From Schistosoma mansoni (taxonomy: Eukaryota > Platyhelminthes > Trematoda > Strigeidida > Schistosomatidae): a stretch of DNA of 64,000 bases. Position numbers and translations under genes: made by a program. Positions 25,261 to 38,100 of this stretch are shown piece by piece; position 1 is the stretch's first letter, and each line of letters begins with the position of its first letter. The notes under the pieces were generated by a model. It saw only the letters and a list, made by a program, of their open reading frames with translations, was not told the origin of the DNA and did not search any database. Where the stretch lies: the NCBI RefSeq assembly GCF_000237925.1, contig NC_031495.1, positions 5,619,852 to 5,683,851 on the forward strand, written 5' to 3'.

Positions 25261-25794
25261 GGATAATTGTGTCCTGAATTACATAAAAGCAATCTGCTGA
25301 TAGTTATTGTTTATGATTCAACCTCCATTAGTATATTACTATAACGATTCATTCTACTGATCAATAATGAGTAGTATGATGCATTTAGATAAAAAAAGCA
25401 GGTTTTATTTGGAAAATAATTTTCACTATAGACTGAAATTAACTAAATAAACATTGGAAACCAGTAAGTATTTAATTTCTATTTCAGTCTTTAAACACAC
25501 ATGACTCAAGATCCTATATACGAATCTTTTAATTTATTGTCCATGCATCTAGACACGCTGGTTTTTTGTATTCAAAATGGATCCAACTGACGGTTTCAAG
25601 CAACTTCGTAAAAAATCAATCACTTTTCACTTGGAATACACTAACGGGAAAATAGTTGATCATTCTTTTCATGATCATAATGCTTATATAAAATAATACT
25701 AATTATATGCTACTCAGTGAAACGTTTTATTAAAACACCAGAGTTTGTTTGTACATAGGGGTTTGTGGAGATTGTTGAATTTCATAATTTGCAC

Positions 25795-25965
25795 CATGTG
25801 TTGATCTTATAATGTAATCAGTGAAGACCAGGAAGGAATAGACAGCTTTCCCGTTCAGGTACGAGACCTCTCAGCAATGGGCACCCATCACCTCACCAGC
25901 GATCGAACCTGTCTCGAGACAAACATTTAGTTGGTTAGACCACTGAGATCCCTTCCCGTAGTTTG
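25795..25965 (-). repeat. Degenerate H2-like SINE, left arm of a head-to-head pair
   Basis: Recognised by ACCTCTCAGCAATGGGCACCC and by TTGGTTAGACCACTGAGATC at its head side. Strongly drifted. Confidence 0.55.
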
Positions 25966-26165
25966 CATGTAGTGGCATTAAAGAATTGTTGCGCAATATC
26001 GTGGACTGGTTGAACGTAAATATGTAAACTACTGGATGTTAGGTCAGTAGTTTAAGGATTAAACCTCTGTTCGATCCATAAAACAGTCACAGATGTGCAC
26101 TTCCAAGGAGTCCGACACTTGGATGAAATACCTGTCTAATGTTACTTAGTTTCCAATAGTTCACT
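25966..26165 (+). repeat. Degenerate H2-like SINE, right arm of the pair
   Basis: Head region GGTCAGTAGTTTAAGG, a B-box remnant, then GTGCACTTCCAAGGAGTCCG and a drifted tail. Head faces the minus copy on its left. Confidence 0.5.
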
Positions 26166-26424
26166 ACGCATGTAAAATATTTTGATTTTTATTAAAAATG
26201 AGCAAGTTAAATTATCAGAGGGGCTATTAAATAACTTTTAAAAAATAATTTCATATTTTCATGCATTCTTTTCTCTATGATATCAAACCAAACTAATTAA
26301 GATGATAGAATACAGTTAGAGTTTATATTTGAAAAAATATAACTCAAAAGCACCCCCTATGTAAATTAGTTAATGTAAAGTGGTGGGGTGAACATATTTC
26401 TTTTTAACTGTTTACTTAAGACAA

Positions 26425-26880
26425 AAATTGGATTCTTTGGGTTGAACTGAAATGTGGAGAACTACTACATCCATCGTCAAGAAGGTACAAGTATTTATAA
26501 ACAGTTGTTTACGCCAAATACTCAACATCCATTGGTCGGATACTATCAGCAACAGCTTTTTATGGGAGAGGACAAACAAGCTTCCAGCTGAAGAGGAAAT
26601 TAGGAAAAAACGTTGGAAGTGGATAGGACATACATTAAGCAAATCACCAATGTGCATTACAAGGCAATCCCTAACATGGAATCCGGAAGGGATGCGGAAA
26701 AGAGGAAGGTCAAAGAACACATTACGTCGGGAAATAGAAGTAGATATGAAAAAGATGAGTGTTAACTGGAAAGAACTGGAAAGGACTACCCAGGACATAG
26801 TTGAATGGAGAATACTGGTGGGTGGTCTATGCTCCTCCACGAGGGGTAACATGCGTAAGTAAGTTAGTTGAGTTGTAGAG
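26425..26880 (+). mobile_element. 5'-truncated RTE-type LINE, C-terminal end
   Basis: Open for 136 codons (26452-26862): [43 protein letters not shown], then the 3' end CATGCGTAAGTAAG. It is about the last quarter of the ORF found at 42872-45985 and is better preserved than that copy, so it is younger. The open frame on the opposite strand is its shadow. Confidence 0.85.
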
Positions 26881-27304
26881 TGATGTATGCTTTTCATTTA
26901 TTCTGTTCTTTTCCATTGATATTTTGTAAAACCCTACTCACTGAATAATCATAATATAAAGATAGGAAAAGTTGTATCTACTCTTTTGTGTGTATTAATT
27001 AACCGTAAGTCTATTAACTTTGGGTAAACATACACATAAAGTGTATGGAATAGCTAAACATGAAAATTCTTTAAAACTATATTCCTATCATTGTTCTTAT
27101 CAAATCAATCTATTATGCTCTTGCTCATTTACTCAGTCAAATCATAAATTTTAATGGAACATACAATTTAAAAACTATTACAATGCCATTAACACCTTAA
27201 AAACTTGAATCTCTGCCCTTCCATTGTTATCTGAAAGTTCTTCAAACTATGACCAATCTGGAATTCCCTAACTGTGGATTATTCTGATTTTGCCATTTAG
27301 TTTT

Positions 27305-27455
27305 AAGACTTTATTAGATAGTGACTAGCAATGAATTCCAAGACGTGGGTATAATCCTATATTGGACTTATCGATTAGGTGCACGAACATCCCAGTATTG
27401 ATGTTCAAATGCTAACGCATTATCCATTGAAATATTGAGTTCAGTTAGCCACCAG
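27305..27455 (-). repeat. Degenerate Sm-alpha SINE
   Basis: Landmarks: ATAGTGACTAGCAATG tail, a drifted hammerhead with CTATATTGGACTTATC, and GATGTTCAAATG. Ribozyme core lost. Confidence 0.55.
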
Positions 27456-27787
27456 TTTGTTGATATGATATAAATTTTATCTGTAAGGGGTATGTATGTT
27501 TGTAAATTGAAAGAAGTATACATTCTTAATCTCATTGCTAGTCACTAATTAAAGTTAATAGAACTTTGTGACTAAATGCTAATCGAGATAATTCTATTAG
27601 AATACGTAAATAGTAACAGAGTCTACCTAATTAAGGCCCTATGTATAATAACAACGAGAATATTCAATGTTTATAATTAGAATCGAAAGCTTTTTCTATT
27701 ATAAGTAAATTTATTTCGCTTAAATACAGTAAAATAAATTAAACAGTTCAAATTCTTTGTAAGAAATTAAATTTACAATATACATTT

Positions 27788-28098
27788 AAGAGGGGGGTTT
27801 TGTGGAGATTTCAGTATTTTCATAGTTGAGATCATGAATCACTTGCAGTTAGACCACCGTGGGAAACGTGGAAGCAATGGACGGTCGTTTCGTCTTATCA
27901 TGGGACTCCTCAGCAGTGCGCATCCACAATCTCGCCTCGTAAGATTCGAACCCAGGACCTATCAGTTCCGCGCGCGAGCGCTTCACCACTAGACCACTGA
28001 GCCGGTATCCAACGGTGCTAATGTCTAACTTCCACTTCAATATCTAACCTCAACTATTAAAATTACTATAATATCCACAAAACCCCTTCTGATAATAA
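27788..28098 (-). repeat. H2-family SINE bounded by inverted tails
   Basis: Minus copy with tail GGGGTTTTGTGGAGATTTC at the left, hammerhead region 27865-27925, B box (GGTTCGAATCTTAC) and A box TGGTCTAGTGGTGAAGCGC. To the right of its head, 28040-28098 is the family tail in plus orientation, ending ATATCCACAAAACCCCTTCT. The whole unit is a foldback with one long and one short arm. The hammerhead core is intact, but stem I has one mismatch. Confidence 0.85.
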
Positions 28099-28415
28099 TC
28101 AACATATTATTCATGAATTAGAAACACTATGTAGAACAATTGAATTCAAGAGAATCATTTGAAGTTTGAAAAGAAATTAGTTCCATTTGATAAATTCAAA
28201 TAATACAATGGGGAAAAACAAAGTTTATTAGAAATGAGTGATTATCTGAAATGCATTATTTAAATATCACTAACTATTTCACATAGAGATTAAGAAAACG
28301 TTCCAATATCTCAGTTTCATTCAATAATCAAAATCGTTCTGAAAAAAAGAGCTATCAATGAAATAGTCAGCTGATTAGTAGAACAGTATAAAATCATTAT
28401 TGTTTTTTCACAAGC

Positions 28416-28602
28416 ATTATAAGCAAAGATGGATAGTGGCTAGCAATGGAATCCAGTTTGACACGCGTCTCGTCCTATTCAGGACTCGTCAGCTGGATGT
28501 ACCTGCATCTCAGAGTTGATGTTCACTCTGAGACTCGAACCCAGTACCTTTCGCTTCAAACACTATCGCGTTATTCACTCAACTACTGAGTCCTGATAGC
28601 CA
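28416..28602 (-). repeat. Sm-alpha-type hammerhead SINE
   Basis: Full copy from GCAAAGATGGATAGTGG to the CTGAGTCCTGATAGCC head end. Hammerhead at 28451-28498: stem I ATCCAG/CTGGAT and CTGACGA are perfect, but the GAAA box reads GAGA, which should stop cleavage. Confidence 0.87.
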
Positions 28603-28944
28603 CTTGTTTGTGCAATGGGGTAAAGTTTAACTTCACTTAATATTGTTTTTTGTTTCGAAATTTAGGTATACAATTGGGAATAAACTAGATTTTCAATAAA
28701 TATCTCTGAAAATGATATTCTGTGTAAAGTTGAAATACACATTAAGAAGGAAAGTATGTATTTCAACTATCCAAATAGATAATAATCAGAATAGTAATAC
28801 TTGACTAAATAATAAGAAAATGGAAGGAAAAATCAATTAATCTTCCCCCCCCCCAAAATGTATCTCAATAAATATACATAGTATAAAATCTTTGAGGTGG
28901 CAACAACAATGAAATAATAAAAAATAAAATGAAGGAATTATAGA

Positions 28945-29139
28945 TTATAATTCATCAATTAATGAAGTGATTGTCTCCTTGGTAACAGGTAGAAATGCTT
29001 TATTTAATCGACTATATAATAATACATTACCTGAGTAGAATTCAAACCACATTCCATGTACACGTAATACATTTTGTGCTAATTGATTTGTTAACATTTC
29101 ATATGAATATACATTTATCATTTGTTGTAAAACATTTGC
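28945..29139 (-). CDS. Beta-carbonic anhydrase last exon
   Basis: 195 nt from TTGTAG to the stop. Encodes ANVLQQMINVYSYEMLTNQL, then LRVHGMWFEFYSGNVLLYSR and a final helix. Matches the beta-CA C-terminal strand pattern. Confidence 0.92.
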   Translation of the reverse strand, partial: ANVLQQMINVYSYEMLTNQLAQNVLRVHGMWFEFYSGNVLLYSRLNKAFLPVTKETITSLIDEL

Positions 29140-32100
29140 CTACAATAAGATTGATTAATGAAAGAGAAATAGAAAAAAACAATGTTAATAGAAATGATAC
29201 ATTGTTCCTGGCGTGACTATAATTTATGGATGAGCCAATCACAAGCATTTTGAGGGATTTCAAGGTCATGGCACCAATTTCAGTACCTGATGCTTATGTA
29301 CAATCGGTTCACAAAGGATTTTAAAGAAGACTTTACAATTAAGTGGCTACAATAAATGGGACTACTAAGAAGCTCCTTTATTTGTAATTGCGGTAATTAA
29401 TTGACTTTTAGACGTTGTGCAGACTACCTCGATGATGTTATCTTTCAATGTAATAAATGTTAGAGGAAGAAGTCTGATAGAATAGGAACTTTTTTCTCTC
29501 CATCCAGATTGAGACTAAGGCAAATTGTAATCCTTGCTGCGAACTGTATAATAAAAGCACCAGTAACATTGGCTGAAACACTCGCAGATGTTACTGAAGC
29601 TTCGACTGTTTACTGGTATGAGTATTGCAGGGATATATGAGTAATAAAAGTGACAAGCTTACACAACCGGAGTGCACACAAACAATATTGAAGCTATGTG
29701 GTCGAGGCTAAAAGGGCTTTTGCGACTTTATAATGTTTCCAGAGACCAACTATTATGGAGTCATATGGATGAGTTCCTCTACCTTATGCATTACGATTTC
29801 GGAACCTTTGAACCTCTTTCTAACCTTGACAAGTTTTTGGACTATATGAAAGAAGTGTATCCACTTTAATTATTCGGTTTTGTATAATAAATTTTTACTA
29901 TACACTGACTGTTTACTGATTGTCTAACATTTCCCAAGGTCACTTAAGATTCATTCAAAGGTCGTCCATAAATTATAGTCTGACCCTTTAAATTTGTCAT
30001 TATGTATAGTGAAAGGCAACATTACCATTTGAAACAATTTCAAAGTAAATATAAGTATCTAGAATGGTTGTTGAACTCTTCTGAAGGTAGTACTCAATAA
30101 TATGCTTGATGAAAATCAGTATCATGTTGTACCATAGCTAAAATCAATGGCTGAATGCAAGTAATGGGCACGTTTAATTCATTTAATGACAAGTGGAATT
30201 AAATTTTAGAGATCTGAAGCTCAGGTGAATACTTTGGCAGCGTCGTTTTTCGTAAGGGCCTAAGTAATTCAGGAGCTCATGATGCGTTCTGAAATGAAGA
30301 CGAAGCTTCTCAATTTAACCATTTAGCGCAGAAAACTTAACACTACCAAAATTAGAATGTATTACTGTCATGTTAAGAAATACTCATACAAGTTAGAAGG
30401 AAAATTCCTATTGAACGAAGCCATGTAATTCAAAGATATGTCATAGAATGGAGCAATCCAGAAACATCATATACCTACGTGCATGTGTTGCATCAAAGCT
30501 AATAATAGGTGAGATATGTTGATGAATGAACTTTATGGGTACTTGGTTTGCAAATACAGATGTCCATCCACCCTTAGTCTGTGCACTTAATTATTATGTT
30601 GGTTTTGCCTATATGAAACATGCAAATCAGCGTCAAGTTCGAGCGGTCATTCAGCATTACAATCTGGCGATAAAATTTGGCAGCCTACAATTACAGTATA
30701 TTTGAAGGTCGTTTAAACTCCTTAACAAAAACGCATTTCATTTTCTTCGTCGTAAACAGAATATTATATGCAAAGAAACTCATTTACGGAGAAGTTTCAG
30801 CCTTCATCTTTGAGTTACGCATCTCGTGCATGCGGACTTGCGTTCATCCAGTCCCCCAAACCGAACGAATATTATACCCTAAAATTTGAACTGCCAAGTC
30901 AACCCTTAATGAAATGGGGAAGTAATTTGTTTACAGACATAACAAAGAATTTGTTTTATATTGGAATCAGTTTCAACATAACTCCTGGATTCTAAAGAAA
31001 TCCTTTTCGAGATGATTTTCAGCATACATCAGTTTCAACCCGTGGTAAATTTTGAAGACTATGAAGCACTGAACAGCTATATCATCCTAAATCACATAAT
31101 TAATTTTATCAGAGTTCAAACCGAGGACCTCCAAATCTCACATCAAACTAATTCTCTTTAGAATAATGAATTGGTATCCAGTACATTTTGAAGCAATCAT
31201 AATTTATTATAAAATAAATAAAAGATGGATATCTCATTCAAACAAAAACTATATGAATCTACTTACTTGAGATAGTAAATCAATTTCTGTTAAATGTTTG
31301 GTCAATGTTAAATCAAGTTCAAGTGTTGGACATTTTGGATGAATTGATGATTTAAAACTGAGAATATCAGATTTAAGATTAAAATTTTGTAAAGTTTTAC
31401 ATCCATTTTCCCAAATCCATTTTTCTAATGGACTTGATTTCATTTGATTATTTTCATTATGAACATTGATAGGTTGATGCTCATGGTGAGCAAGATAAGA
31501 ATGACTTTTTTCATGCTTACATTTTCCTAAGTTATTTAATAGATTCATAGCCTATAAATCAATAATAGTTTATTAGTTGATCAATTGTTTATACTGTTTA
31601 AATAAATAAACAAAATAACCGACAATCAATGAGAAATAAAGAAGCCAATTCATTGTTGTGGCACATATATCATTACAAAATGTTGATTACCAAACGTAAA
31701 TAATGAGTTGAACTTATAAAGACAAAAACACGTGGGATCGCACAAAAATGCAATGTCCTTTATGATATATTGTCATTTTGTTTTTATAGACAAGAAGCGA
31801 TTAATTTGGATGTTCAAGCTTCAAAGTTAACAGTCTGTCATCAGATGAAGAAAGAATTAAATATGTGAATGATAGATCAAATAGTTAGCAACTCGTATTG
31901 AACACGTTAGTCGATCGTGTAATATTGTCTGGTCATCTCGTTAATTGTTTCATCTTTAACAGTATTATTTCTTCACATAGAAACATAATTAAAAGATTAT
32001 CAAACCACGTATGTGCAAGACGTTCTGTTCGCAATTAGATCCTCATCAGGCTTTACTCTAGTATAAAATAATTTTCATATACTTACTTACTTACTTACGC

Positions 32101-35100
32101 CTGTTANNNNNNNNNNNNNNNNNNNNNNNNNNNNNNNNNNNNNNNNNNNNNNNNNNNNNNNNNNNNNNNNNNNNNNNNNNNNNNNNNNNNNNNNNNNNNN
32201 NNNNNNNNNNNNNNNNNNNNNNNNNNNNNNNNNNNNNNNNNNNNNNNNNNNNNNNNNNNNNNNNNNNNNNNNNNNNNNNNNNNNNNNNNNNNNNNNNNNN
32301 NNNNNNNNNNNNNNNNNNNNNNNNNNNNNNNNNNNNNNNNNNNNNNNNNNNNNNNNNNNNNNNNNNNNNNNNNNNNNNNNNNNNNNNNNNNNNNNNNNNN
32401 NNNNNNNNNNNNNNNNNNNNNNNNNNNNTTGGTTCATACTTCATTCGTTCCTTCAGGATACTGGAGCCCATGTGCACCATTGGTTTGGAATCAGGGTTTT
32501 CCAACTCCCATAGGTGGACTCGCCGTGTCCACCAACCCGGTTAGAGCGCCGGACATTCGCTTTTCGTCCTCTCAATTTCGTAAACAACAGTAATTACACG
32601 AGAAGGTAGTGAGTAGGACTTCCCTGGCAGAGGCTATATTACGCAAATGATTAAGTTAGTGTTTTCAAGACTTTTTTCCAATGTATTTGTTCATTTCTAT
32701 TTTAGATGAAAAGTTAACCAAAATAGGGACTTTCATTATATTTAAATATAGAAATCCCGTATAGAAATATATGTACTGGGTTATAAGCCTAAGTTTTTCA
32801 GTTTGGAGCGGGTTCAAACTCATGATTCACTGGTCAAAGTTCGAATCCTCATCGTTTAGGTGCAATTTCGTTTCTATTGAAAAGTAGACACTGTTAATTA
32901 CTTAAGAAAATGGTTTTTTAGTTCGAAAAGGATTTGAGATAGGTTGAATATTGAGAACTATCCTAAAGAGATAATAAATATTTTCATAGTTGAAATCATG
33001 AGTCAATTGAAGCTAGACCACCATGGAAAACCTGGAAGCACTGGACGGCCGTTTCGTCCTATTATGAGACTCCTCAGATAATAAATAAGTGTACATTTTG
33101 TGATATCGTATTGAGTAGGAATTTGTATTTCTGACGTTTCGCGACTTAATGTAAGTTACTTCATCAGGGTAAATAAATAAATAACTGAAGCAAAACGAAC
33201 ACAACTTTAAATAGCATTCAAAAAACGTCAGAAATACAAATGTCTACTATTTGGGATATCACCAAAAAATGTATTTATTATTATCTTTCTGCCCAATGCT
33301 CAATTTATTTGAAACTATCTAGTCAAACGTTGATATTGAAATTCTATGGAAAATAATTATTCATATTTTTATTTTATAATTACTAAGTAATGGGATTGTA
33401 TTTTTATTTTAATCTAATTTTCAACTCTTGTCTGACGCGCAAACTGTTATTATATACTTTACCCTTCCGGGATTATCATGAATTAATTATTCTCAGAAGA
33501 GGGTTTTTGTGGAGATTTTAGTAATTTTATTGTTGAAACCATGAGTCAATTGAAGCCAGACTACCATGGAAAATCTGGAAGCATTGGACCGCTGTTTCGT
33601 CCTAGTATACTGACCATAACTTATTCTCCAGATAAGCTGATTATATTGGACAAAACAAAATGTCCTTTACTGGAATTAAAGATTCATAGGTACCCCTTTC
33701 ATTTTACCGCCAACTGTTCATATAAATTTACATGTACCTCCCAAAACAGTAAAATTGGTAGAATAGAAACGAAAGCTTATATTTGATTACAAGTTCATAT
33801 TTCACAAAGTCTTAGGTCTCATTAGATTTATTCAAATTGCAACCCCATTATGATGATACATGTTCACATTTAACCAACTTCTATTTTTTAAGTTATGTTA
33901 ATTTTATGATAATTCTGATTTTAAAATATTAAAGATGAATTTATGTTATTCTGCTGAATTTTTTGTTGTTGTTCACTTGAAGATAATTAATGGAACTAAG
34001 TGAGGTAAACTTATGCTTGCAATACGTGAAGTGGTTTACATCAAGTTATTAACGAATATATTAAGGACTTAGTACATAATAAACGGTAGATGTGTTTAAG
34101 GTCAATCCATCATTAATCTGAAAATTTTATTAAATATTCAATATCAGGGTTTTCAATTGAATACATGTGAAGTCAGCTGAAATACAAAGTTGGCTTATAA
34201 AAGTACAAACTACACTATCTGCACAGTAATTTCTGTATTTATTCATAAATATTAAGGTCAATAGTGCTCAGTTATTCGGAAAATCGACCATGAAATATAT
34301 ATTAAGATTTTTCGTTAAATTCCGCCATATTATTTTGAAATTTAAATTATCAGAAGTAAAGTATATGGACGAACCTATAAGATTTCGGCGCGAAATTCAT
34401 TTCTTGCTTTATAGCTGATATTAGTTTGTGATGAAGGTTCGTTATTCTAACGGTAAAACTGTTTATTAATTATGATTGTATCTTTTTTTTAAAATCATGA
34501 ATCGTTTCATAACAAAACATTGTCTTCATTGGTCAAAAAATAGGTCAAGGTCACCTGTATGCTTTAACCTCACCTTCAAATTTACTTTATGATTGGATAA
34601 AAACAAACTAAAACATAATAGTGTTCACGTGATAAAGCGATAAGGACATGAATGAATAAATATGAGAACAGATGACCATACCACAGAGACAATATATTAT
34701 AGTACATTACATACTTTCTATTTATATGTCAGTCTTAAAATCTGGTCAAGGAAATTAGGAGAAAAAGTATTTAGATAAAATATATAAATAATCTAACTAG
34801 TGAAAGGCTATTGCTATATACATCACAAACTCTTGTTAAACTGTAAGAAAAACAATAATTTATTCGGTTAACATGAGAAAATATGAACATATCATAATGA
34901 TAATGGATCATACAAGCATAGGGAAATAGGATACTTTAAGTAATAATTGGGTAGGAAAGAAAAACAATCTAATTATTTTCATCAGAAGGGGTTTTTGTGG
35001 AGATTTAGTATTTTCATAGTCGAGAGCGTGAGTCAATTGAAGCTAGACTACCAAGGAAAACCTGTAAGCACTGGACGGCCCTTTCGTCTTATTGCGGGAC

Positions 35101-38100
35101 TCCTCAACAGTGCGCATCCACGACCTCGCCTCGCGATATTCGAACCCAGGACCTACAAGTCCCGCGCCAGAGCCGACATCCGATGGTGCTTATGTCTAAC
35201 TCCAACCAATCCACGAAGTTGAGCAACCGTTCACCAATTGTCTTCAGTGAGTTCCTATCTCACAACAGACGTGGTTACTAACAAAGTGAATCTTCTTGAG
35301 AAAAAGACCGAAGCTGTTCATACTAACTATTCTATTAAACTTCGAGAATTATAACTAAATTGTGATTTTAAATGGAAGAATTCTAAGTAACGTGTTAATT
35401 GAAGCTGGAAAGTGTATTTTCCAAGTTGTGAGTTATTTCAAAGATAATGAGGAATATGTTCCATTGAAAGTGTTCCAAACGAAGTTAATTTTCGTAACGT
35501 AATAAGGTCAGCTGGAGGAGCCGTTGAGAGTCAGGTGATACTCCTAAACATTTTTCATGACTCTATGACTCAAAAGTCGTACTGCGGTGTGTGATACTGG
35601 CTACTGATGTCGACAGATATAAGCAGTATGTATCACCGATCAAAAGTGAAATGCTTGGTGGCAGAAGGTTGAGAAAATCGAAAAGAAGAAAACGAGAACG
35701 GAGAGCGATTCGTATAGAAACGAAAGAACAACAAAGCCCAAGATAAGCGATGGGTATTTTGCTAATGAAGCATTTACTGCATGGTGCACAGATTCTAGCA
35801 CGATATTCTGTAATATTGTATGGAAAAATATTTGGCTGTTCCTCACTGGTGTTCTTGTTGACTACAGTACAGCCAACAGAACATTCTTATGCTATTGATT
35901 TTGGATGAAGTGACGTACTTTTCTAACTTTAGTCAATTCTCAATACCACCGGTCAGCTTATGTAATAATATTTATAATAATAGCTTAATTCAATACCGTA
36001 AATTCTTTTACGGAATAAAATTCTTAGCACTAATTAAAATTTTCACTGTTGAAATCATGAGTCAATTGAAGCTAGATCACCATCGAAAACCTGGACGCAC
36101 TGGACGGCCGGGTCGGCCTACTCTGGNNNNNNNNNNNNNNNNNNNNNNNNNNNNNNNNNNNNNNNNNNNNNNNNNNNNNNNNNNNNNNNNNNNNNNNNNN
36201 NNNNNNNNNNNNNNNNNNNNNNNNNNNNNNNNNNNNNNNNNNNNNNNNNNNNNNNNNNNNNNNNNNNNNNNNNNNNNNNNNNNNNNNNNNNNNNNNNNNN
36301 NNNNNNNNNNNNNNNNNNNNNNNNNNATCGTGGATGCGCACTGCTGAGGAGTCCCATAATAGGATGAAACGGCCGTCCAGTGCTTACAGGTTTTCGATGG
36401 TGGTCTAGCTTCAATTGACTCATGATTTCAACAGTGAAAATACTAAATCCTCCACAAACCCCCTCTGATCTAATTAAAATTGACCAAATTATGCTTCATA
36501 CATTCTTTTAAAAGTTAATTTCTGGCACTTGTACTCAATCACTAAAGTTTTCTATCAGTTCATTTTCTGCAACCCTTTATACCCAGGTTCTTGAATTACG
36601 ACACTCACTTCTTTAAAGAATAGATAAAAAGAAAAATCTCATAAGAACTGTAGTATTTTGATGTACATTTCTTAGTATTTAGTATCGCAATGATTTTCAG
36701 CCCTTTAGTAATGCAGTTGTACATTTACCGTTAGCATCCATAATTACTCAGTCCAAATAGATCTAAAAAAAAGTAGGTTAACTAAACTATTTGAACTGTT
36801 ATGAAGTATGTTTCCCATTGGTTTGAACAGGCTTTTGTACAGGGTTAGCACAATATCTTAACTTGAATGAAAGTACAAAATGTGAAACACTGAATTTAAA
36901 TTCAATGGTCTTAAGGTTTTCACTGTGTTATTTTCAAATTGGAGTCGATTGGTGTTTGATTGCTACTGAAGAGTTCTAGTTCATGATCTGCCAGAATTTT
37001 GGAGAGCACTAAAATTTGGGACATCAGTTTACGTCACAAATACATATGTATCTGATTAAAATAATGTAGTAATAAATAAAGAGACAGAATGAAATAGGTC
37101 AGTTTTTCCCTTTTTTTTTGATGCTTATGAATCTCTAAAACGTTTTCATTTCAAGATTAAAGGAAAAAAAGGAATATTAGAACCAATCAAAAGTTGATTG
37201 GTAAATTATTCACCTTGAGCAGTAGTTCAGCTAAAGACTGTCTAAATTGATTATAACTCGTTTCTCAGAATAACTTTATGCCAATATTTGAACTTAACAA
37301 ACAAGAGGCTGGTTATGACATAATAAATGACACTTAAAAAACTGATTTTTAAGTAAATAATTTGAAAATCAAGATGGATAAGGGGAACTATGATAAACAA
37401 AGATCGAAATATGTTGAGACGGACTATTATGGAATTATTATAGCTGTATACAACAGACGTATATACATACACTATACAGTAGACTGAATTACGTGTAAAA
37501 CAATCCGGAATGCTTAATCTAGGTTATTTCAGTTTTCAGTACACCCTTAAAGTGAGGAGTTATGGAGTAAATGATTGTCTTTATTTTTCCTTTGCTTACG
37601 GTATAATTATTGATTCTCAGAAATTCAACAATACTGTTATCTAATTATCGTTATATAACTTTATTAGTTCATGTGATGATATCGAAAATAGTAAATTACT
37701 CGTGAGACAAGCTAGACCAAGATGCGATAGGGTGTTAAGTTCGCCAAGGTCGCTAGGTGACCAGCAAGTAACTGAAGTAAGTGATCTAGCGACCGGAAGT
37801 AGATGTAGAAAATTATGTACAGAAATCTTATATTCAACAAACAGATGGCTTAACATCATGAATTCGCACGTTGTTATGACTAGTATTTTTTATTATTTGG
37901 TGCATATCTAAACATCTACACAGGTAAATGACAATAATTTAATTCAGGTTCATTCCTTTAGTTATAGTTGGAGATTTGATTATAACAATGTTTAATACGT
38001 AGCTCAATGTTGGTGCTTTAAATTTTCACAACAATGTTCGTTCAATAAATATAAAAACTAAAGTTATAAAACATTATTTCACAAAGTTTTAACATATCAA

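Larger units (their letters stand above)
20086..28944. other. Intergenic region between SLC25A11 and beta-carbonic anhydrase
   Basis: The two genes converge here, so both 3' ends face this region. It holds SINE, RTE, family B and Merlin-like relics, listed separately; nothing coding was recognised in 21640-22900, 23270-24630, 25270-25790 or 26890-27300. A C10 run lies near 28845. Confidence 0.6.

Noticed and set aside
26412-26897. 161-codon open frame on the minus strand
   Set aside because: Antisense shadow of the RTE LINE C-terminus; the frame at 45357-45878 is the same shadow in the larger copy.
30677-30995. Two overlapping plus-strand open frames of 70-75 codons
   Set aside because: No recognisable domain, splice context or repeat match; they lie in a carbonic anhydrase intron on the opposite strand.
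32087-32504. Open frames of 116-137 codons made mostly of X
   Set aside because: They run across the N gap and are artefacts; the same applies to those across 36127-36326.
33541-36423. Recurring small proteins starting MSQLKLDHHGKP or similar (also at 22933-23205 and 63007-63198)
   Set aside because: They are chance translations of the H2 SINE tail and hammerhead in one frame, present wherever a copy occurs.
37690-37850. GC-richer patch with overlapping open frames on both strands
   Set aside because: Looks like an unidentified repeat or chance; no homology or structure could be supported.
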